From Flemingiibacterium sp045534235 (GTDB taxonomy: Bacteria > Bacillota > Clostridia > Oscillospirales > CAG-272): 9,812 nucleotides of DNA. The stretch is taken from positions 1 through 9,812 of the forward strand of contig JAZSJI010000102.1 of NCBI GenBank assembly GCA_045534235.1, in the 5' to 3' direction. Shown piece after piece: positions 7,294 through 9,812 of the stretch. The notes beneath the pieces were generated by a model that was given only the letters and a program-made list of their open reading frames with translations, was not told where the DNA came from and did not search any database. The position numbers and the translations under genes were made by a program. Every line of letters begins with the position of its first letter. Positions within the stretch are counted from its first letter, which is position 1.

Positions 7294-7300
7294 CCTCCCC
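7294..7300 (-). promoter_or_regulatory. Ribosome binding site fixing the helicase GTG start
   Basis: GGGGAGG on the minus strand (7300-7294) is 7 nt ahead of the GTG at 7286-7284. A longer reading from a TTG at 7304 would place this site inside the gene and leave the start with no site, only about 11 nt from the predicted transcription start. The shorter protein, beginning MATVNISV, is therefore favoured. Confidence 0.75.
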
Positions 7301-7320
7301 ACAAAAATACGTTACTTTTT

Positions 7321-7354
7321 ATTTTACATCAAAATTGTTACCGCCGTATGAACG
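7321..7354 (-). promoter_or_regulatory. Putative helicase promoter: 20-bp box plus TAAAAT -10
   Basis: On the minus strand the box CGTTCATACGGCGGTAACAA (7354-7335) is followed after 8 nt by TAAAAT (7326-7321). It differs from the dus copy at two positions only (T to G both times) and has identical spacing. The start of transcription would be near 7315, leaving a leader of about 29 nt to the GTG at 7286. The sequence identity is seen; the regulatory role is inferred. Confidence 0.5.
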
Positions 7355-7382
7355 CGTGTGATTTATTGTACGCCGAATTTTA

Positions 7383-7398
7383 TTCGCTAATAGGCGAA
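7383..7398. repeat. Short inverted repeat just upstream of the transporter promoter
   Basis: TTCGC (7383-7387) and GCGAA (7394-7398) form a 5-bp dyad around TAATAG, ending 5 bp before the -35 hexamer at 7404. A regulator site for the transporter gene is possible, but a dyad this short can arise by chance. Confidence 0.25.
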
Positions 7399-7403
7399 AA
7401 TAC

Positions 7404-7432
7404 TTGACTTTTGACGGTATATGTGCTACAAT
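7404..7432 (+). promoter_or_regulatory. Sigma-A promoter of the MFS transporter gene
   Basis: TTGACT (7404-7409) and TACAAT (7427-7432) are separated by exactly 17 nt, each differing from the housekeeping consensus at one position. Transcription would start near 7439 and give a leader of about 33 nt. A second TTGACG at 7411 is too close to the -10 to serve. Confidence 0.8.
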
Positions 7433-7471
7433 CGCTTTGGATAGATATCTTTATTTTGTGAGGTACAAGCT

Positions 7472-8767
7472 GTGAACACACCCAAGCTAAAGAAAAAAAT
7501 AGTTTTGACCGAGCTTGAAAGCGAAAAGTCAGGACGCCTTTTCTTCATAGTAGCCTACATCTGCTACCTTTTATACTGCGCCACACGCAATTACTATCCG
7601 CAGGCACTTGCCGAAATAGTGCCCTCGGGACTTTTCACCAAAGACCTCGCGGGAATAGTATCCTCCGCATATATGATAGGCTACGGCTCGGGAATGTTCA
7701 TAAACGGCATACTATCCGATAAGGTCCAGCCCTTTTTCTACATAACCTTCTCCTTCGGTCTTTCCGCGGGTATGAGCGCGCTGATGTACGCATATTCGCT
7801 GACGCCCTCACCGAGCATTGTCCCCTTTATCGTGATATGGGGCATCGCAGGCTACGTTCAGTCGGGCGTTTGGCCTATACTGATACGCCTGACCTCTGCA
7901 ATTATGCCTGCCAAGCAAAGCTCAAACGCCTGCACGCATCTTTACATATCCTCAACAGTCGGTATCATCGTGGCATACCTTATCTCCCAGCAGGTACTCC
8001 GAATGTTTAATTGGCGTACACTCTTCCTTGTTTCAGCGATCGTCGGTCTTGCGCTTTGCCTCTTTTTCACCTTATCTACTGTAAAAATAAAGCGTCAGTG
8101 CTTGTCGTATCAGATAGTCGAGAAGTGCAATGTCGAGAGCACCAAAAAAGTCGACAAGAACGCTCCGAGCCTCTTCAAGCTGCTCACTATGTCCGGCGGT
8201 ATATTCATACTCGTAGTTGTCATCCTTAACAACTTTGCGTATAAGGGACTCGCCGATTGGGTACCCACTATGCTCGTTGAGCAGTTTGGCGTAAGCGCGG
8301 ATTTCGGTGTAATACTCTCAACCCTGCTGCCCGTATGCACCGTCGTCGGTGCATACCTCGGACGCTTTCTTTACCATAATATTTTCCACAGCGAAGTGCG
8401 TACTACCGCTTGGTGTATGTTGCTCGCCACTGCCGTTTACATCGCAGTTGCCGTGCTCGGCTTTATTTCACTTGGATTCGTAATGGCTGTTATTATGGTA
8501 ATAGCTGTGATGGCGTCCTGTGCGTCGACCATGTGCATAAGCTTGGTTCCGCTTCGATTTGTAAAGTATTCCCGCGCAGGCTCGCTTTCAGGATTTTTCA
8601 ACGGCGCAGGCTATATCGGAGGCTCGGTGTCCGCACTTATGATAGGAATACTCACACAGAATTTTGGTTGGCAAAATACACTTATTGTGCTGACCGCATT
8701 TATGGCGATCGGTGCCGTTATCGCATTTGCGTCTATTCGCAAATGGCGCAAATTCGTACATAACTGA
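7472..8767 (+). CDS. MFS transporter related to organophosphate:phosphate antiporters (GlpT/UhpT-like)
   Basis: This 431-residue membrane protein has the 12-helix layout of the major facilitator superfamily. There are six hydrophobic segments before about residue 202, a charged cytoplasmic loop at 203-235, and six after. Features of the OPA group are visible: an arginine in helix 1 (YCATRNYYP, R39) at the position of the GlpT substrate-binding arginine, the loop 2-3 motif NGILSDK (78-84), WGIAGYVQSGVWP (123-135) in helix 4, and DWVPTML (262-268) at the end of helix 7. The second GlpT arginine, six residues before that tryptophan, is Y257 here with K258 next to it, so the substrate may differ from glycerol- or hexose-phosphate. 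The GTG start has GTGAGGT 7-8 nt upstream; there is no in-frame ATG nearby. The gene is a single transcription unit between a consensus promoter and a strong terminator. The substrate is not determined. Confidence 0.88.
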   Translation: MNTPKLKKKIVLTELESEKSGRLFFIVAYICYLLYCATRNYYPQALAEIVPSGLFTKDLAGIVSSAYMIGYGSGMFINGILSDKVQPFFYITFSFGLSAGMSALMYAYSLTPSPSIVPFIVIWGIAGYVQSGVWPILIRLTSAIMPAKQSSNACTHLYISSTVGIIVAYLISQQVLRMFNWRTLFLVSAIVGLALCLFFTLSTVKIKRQCLSYQIVEKCNVESTKKVDKNAPSLFKLLTMSGGIFILVVVILNNFAYKGLADWVPTMLVEQFGVSADFGVILSTLLPVCTVVGAYLGRFLYHNIFHSEVRTTAWCMLLATAVYIAVAVLGFISLGFVMAVIMVIAVMASCASTMCISLVPLRFVKYSRAGSLSGFFNGAGYIGGSVSALMIGILTQNFGWQNTLIVLTAFMAIGAVIAFASIRKWRKFVHN

Positions 8768-8772
8768 TATTT

Positions 8773-8804
8773 ATCTCGCCGTGAAAATCACGGCGAGATT
8801 TTTT
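8773..8804 (+). terminator. Intrinsic terminator after the MFS transporter gene
   Basis: A perfect 12-bp stem, ATCTCGCCGTGA (8773-8784) with TCACGGCGAGAT (8788-8799), closes a 3-nt AAA loop and runs straight into six T residues (8799-8804). It begins 5 nt after the transporter stop codon. The reverse strand has no T run after the stem, so it should act only rightward. Confidence 0.93.
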
Positions 8805-8814
8805 AAGCAAATCC

Positions 8815-8843
8815 TTGCAAAGTACACGCAAATATGATATAAT
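8815..8843 (+). promoter_or_regulatory. Sigma-A promoter (extended -10) of the glycosyltransferase-thyX operon
   Basis: TTGCAA (8815-8820) is followed by 17 nt and a perfect TATAAT (8838-8843) preceded by TGn, the extended -10 motif. Transcription would start near 8850. It lies just after the transporter terminator, so the next two genes form a separate unit. Confidence 0.85.
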
Positions 8844-8878
8844 ATATTTTAATGAATAATTTTCAAAGGACGTGCACT

Positions 8879-9658
8879 ATGTCAGAGAAGGTAATCATCC
8901 GCGGCGTCGGCGTTGACAACGTAACGCTCGCCGAGGCGACGGAAATATGCAAAGGCTTCATAAAGGACGGCGGCTCACCAAAGGCGGTGTTCACGCCGAA
9001 CAGCGAGATAATACAGTCCTGCGTTGAAAACGAGGAATTATACTCCGTTATAAACTCGGCTGACCTTATAACGCCCGACGGTATCGGCGTTGTCTATGCC
9101 TCGAAGATACTCGGTCGTCCGCTTAAGGCGAAATGTGCAGGCTTTGAGCTTGGACTTGAAATGGTCAAGTATTCAAACGAGAGCGGTGCTAAAATATTCT
9201 TCCTTGGCGGTAAGCCCGGCATTGCCGAGGCGGCGAGGGACAAGCTTCTCGAAACCTATCCGAACGCGTGCTTCGTCGGAACAAACGACGGCTACTTCAA
9301 AAAAGAGGGCGAGGAAAACGTCGCCGTTATCGACAACATAAACGCCGCCGCGCCCGATATTCTCTACGTTTGCCTCGGCGTACCCGTTCAGGAAAAATGG
9401 ATACTTAACAACCGCGAGCGCCTTACAAGCGTGAAGCTTTGCCTCGCGCTCGGCGGAAGCCTCGACGGCTACAGCGGAAACGTAAAGCGTGCTCCGAAGT
9501 TCTTTATAAAGCTCGGACTTGAATGGTTCTACCGACTTATCTGCCAGCCGTCGAGAATCGGCAGAATGATGAAGCTGCCGAAATTCCTTTTCGGCGTGAT
9601 TTGGTTCAAGATAAGAGGAAAACACAAAAACGATGTGATAAAGGGGATAGAAAAATGA
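8879..9658 (+). CDS. WecG/TagA/CpsF-family glycosyltransferase (GT26)
   Basis: Members of this family add N-acetylmannosamine(-uronate) or a similar sugar to an undecaprenyl-diphosphate-linked sugar during synthesis of teichoic acids or other surface glycopolymers, at the inner face of the membrane. With the ATG at 8879 the protein has 259 residues, close to the usual 240-260. Seen motifs are TPNSEI (39-44), ADLITPDGIG (61-70, with D67 at the conserved acidic position), FFLGGKPG (107-114), CLGVPVQEKW (165-174), GGSLDGYSG (192-200) and the C-terminal RAPKFF...GLEWFYRL...PSRIGR block (204-229) that contacts the membrane and lipid substrate. The start at 8879 has AAAGGA 8 nt upstream. An in-frame ATG at 8852 would lie 2-3 nt from the predicted transcription start with no ribosome site, so it is disfavoured. 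The stop overlaps thyX by ATGA. No other teichoic acid genes are visible, so the polymer is unknown. Confidence 0.92.
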   Translation: MSEKVIIRGVGVDNVTLAEATEICKGFIKDGGSPKAVFTPNSEIIQSCVENEELYSVINSADLITPDGIGVVYASKILGRPLKAKCAGFELGLEMVKYSNESGAKIFFLGGKPGIAEAARDKLLETYPNACFVGTNDGYFKKEGEENVAVIDNINAAAPDILYVCLGVPVQEKWILNNRERLTSVKLCLALGGSLDGYSGNVKRAPKFFIKLGLEWFYRLICQPSRIGRMMKLPKFLFGVIWFKIRGKHKNDVIKGIEK

Positions 9659-9812
9659 AAGTAAAGCTTCTCACCTACACTCCCGATGCGGAAAAGAACA
9701 TTGCGGCGGCTGCAAAGCTTTGCTACGGCAAGAGCGACATCGACACGCTTACCGAAAACCTCACTCCCGAAAAGGTCGAAAGCTTTTTAAAAATGCTCGA
9801 GGACCTCGGTCA
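9655..9812 (+). CDS. thyX: Flavin-dependent thymidylate synthase ThyX (partial, N-terminal 52 residues)
   Basis: The first 52 codons are in the window and the gene continues past the right edge. The start MKVKLLTYTPD, then AAAAKLCYGKSDI (17-29) and LTPEKVESFLKMLEDLG (36-52), matches the N-terminus of clostridial ThyX. ThyX makes dTMP from dUMP with methylene-tetrahydrofolate and FAD/NADPH, replacing ThyA. The flavin-binding RHRxxSxNExSxR signature would lie beyond the window, so this rests on the N-terminal pattern only. The ATG overlaps the glycosyltransferase stop (ATGA) and has AAGGGG 8 nt upstream inside that gene, so the two are probably co-translated from the promoter at 8815-8843. The two proteins have no obvious shared pathway. 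Confidence 0.85.
   Translation, partial: MKVKLLTYTPDAEKNIAAAAKLCYGKSDIDTLTENLTPEKVESFLKMLEDLG

Noticed and set aside
7287..7304. Longer helicase start at TTG 7304
   Set aside because: There is no ribosome site, the added residues would be encoded by the GGGGAGG site itself, and it lies almost at the predicted transcription start.

Overview
The window looks like chromosomal DNA of an anaerobic, endospore-forming Firmicute, probably a gut-type clostridium. This is inferred from several things seen together: an ECF sigma factor with a zinc-finger membrane anti-sigma factor, a LysM/GH18 enzyme of the YaaH/SleL spore type, a flavin-dependent thymidylate synthase (ThyX) start, strong AGGAGG-like ribosome binding sites, and frequent use of ATA for Ile in a sequence of medium GC content. 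I see no tRNA, rRNA, CRISPR array, insertion sequence or phage gene. Coding density is high.

Left block (1-3493, minus strand), in transcription order: a DusB-type tRNA-dihydrouridine synthase, an ECF sigma factor (TTG start), its likely anti-sigma factor, and a membrane-anchored metallophosphoesterase that runs off the left edge. The last two genes are 1 nt apart. A near-ideal ECF-type promoter (GGAAC-N16-CGTC) lies between the sigma and anti-sigma genes. The sigma factor may therefore drive its own inhibitor plus the phosphoesterase, while its own gene is read from further upstream with dus.

Middle block (3494-7286): a divergent 145-bp spacer holding a nested inverted repeat, then a plus-strand spore-cortex-type LysM/GH18 protein. 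It converges stop-to-stop, with no spacer, on a minus-strand fusion of a PD-(D/E)XK nuclease to an XPD/DinG-type Fe-S helicase. The helicase start is best placed at a GTG at 7286.

Right block (7287-9812, plus strand): an MFS transporter related to the organophosphate:phosphate antiporters, with a consensus sigma-A promoter and a strong intrinsic terminator. A second consensus promoter then drives a two-gene operon, a WecG/TagA/CpsF glycosyltransferase overlapping thyX by ATGA; thyX is cut by the window edge.

The most unexpected signal is a 20-bp box, CGTTCATACnGCnGTAACAA, found upstream of both dus and the nuclease-helicase. In each case it sits exactly 8 nt before a TAAAAT -10 element, so it covers the -35 region. 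This suggests a shared operator or an alternative promoter class linking two otherwise unrelated genes.
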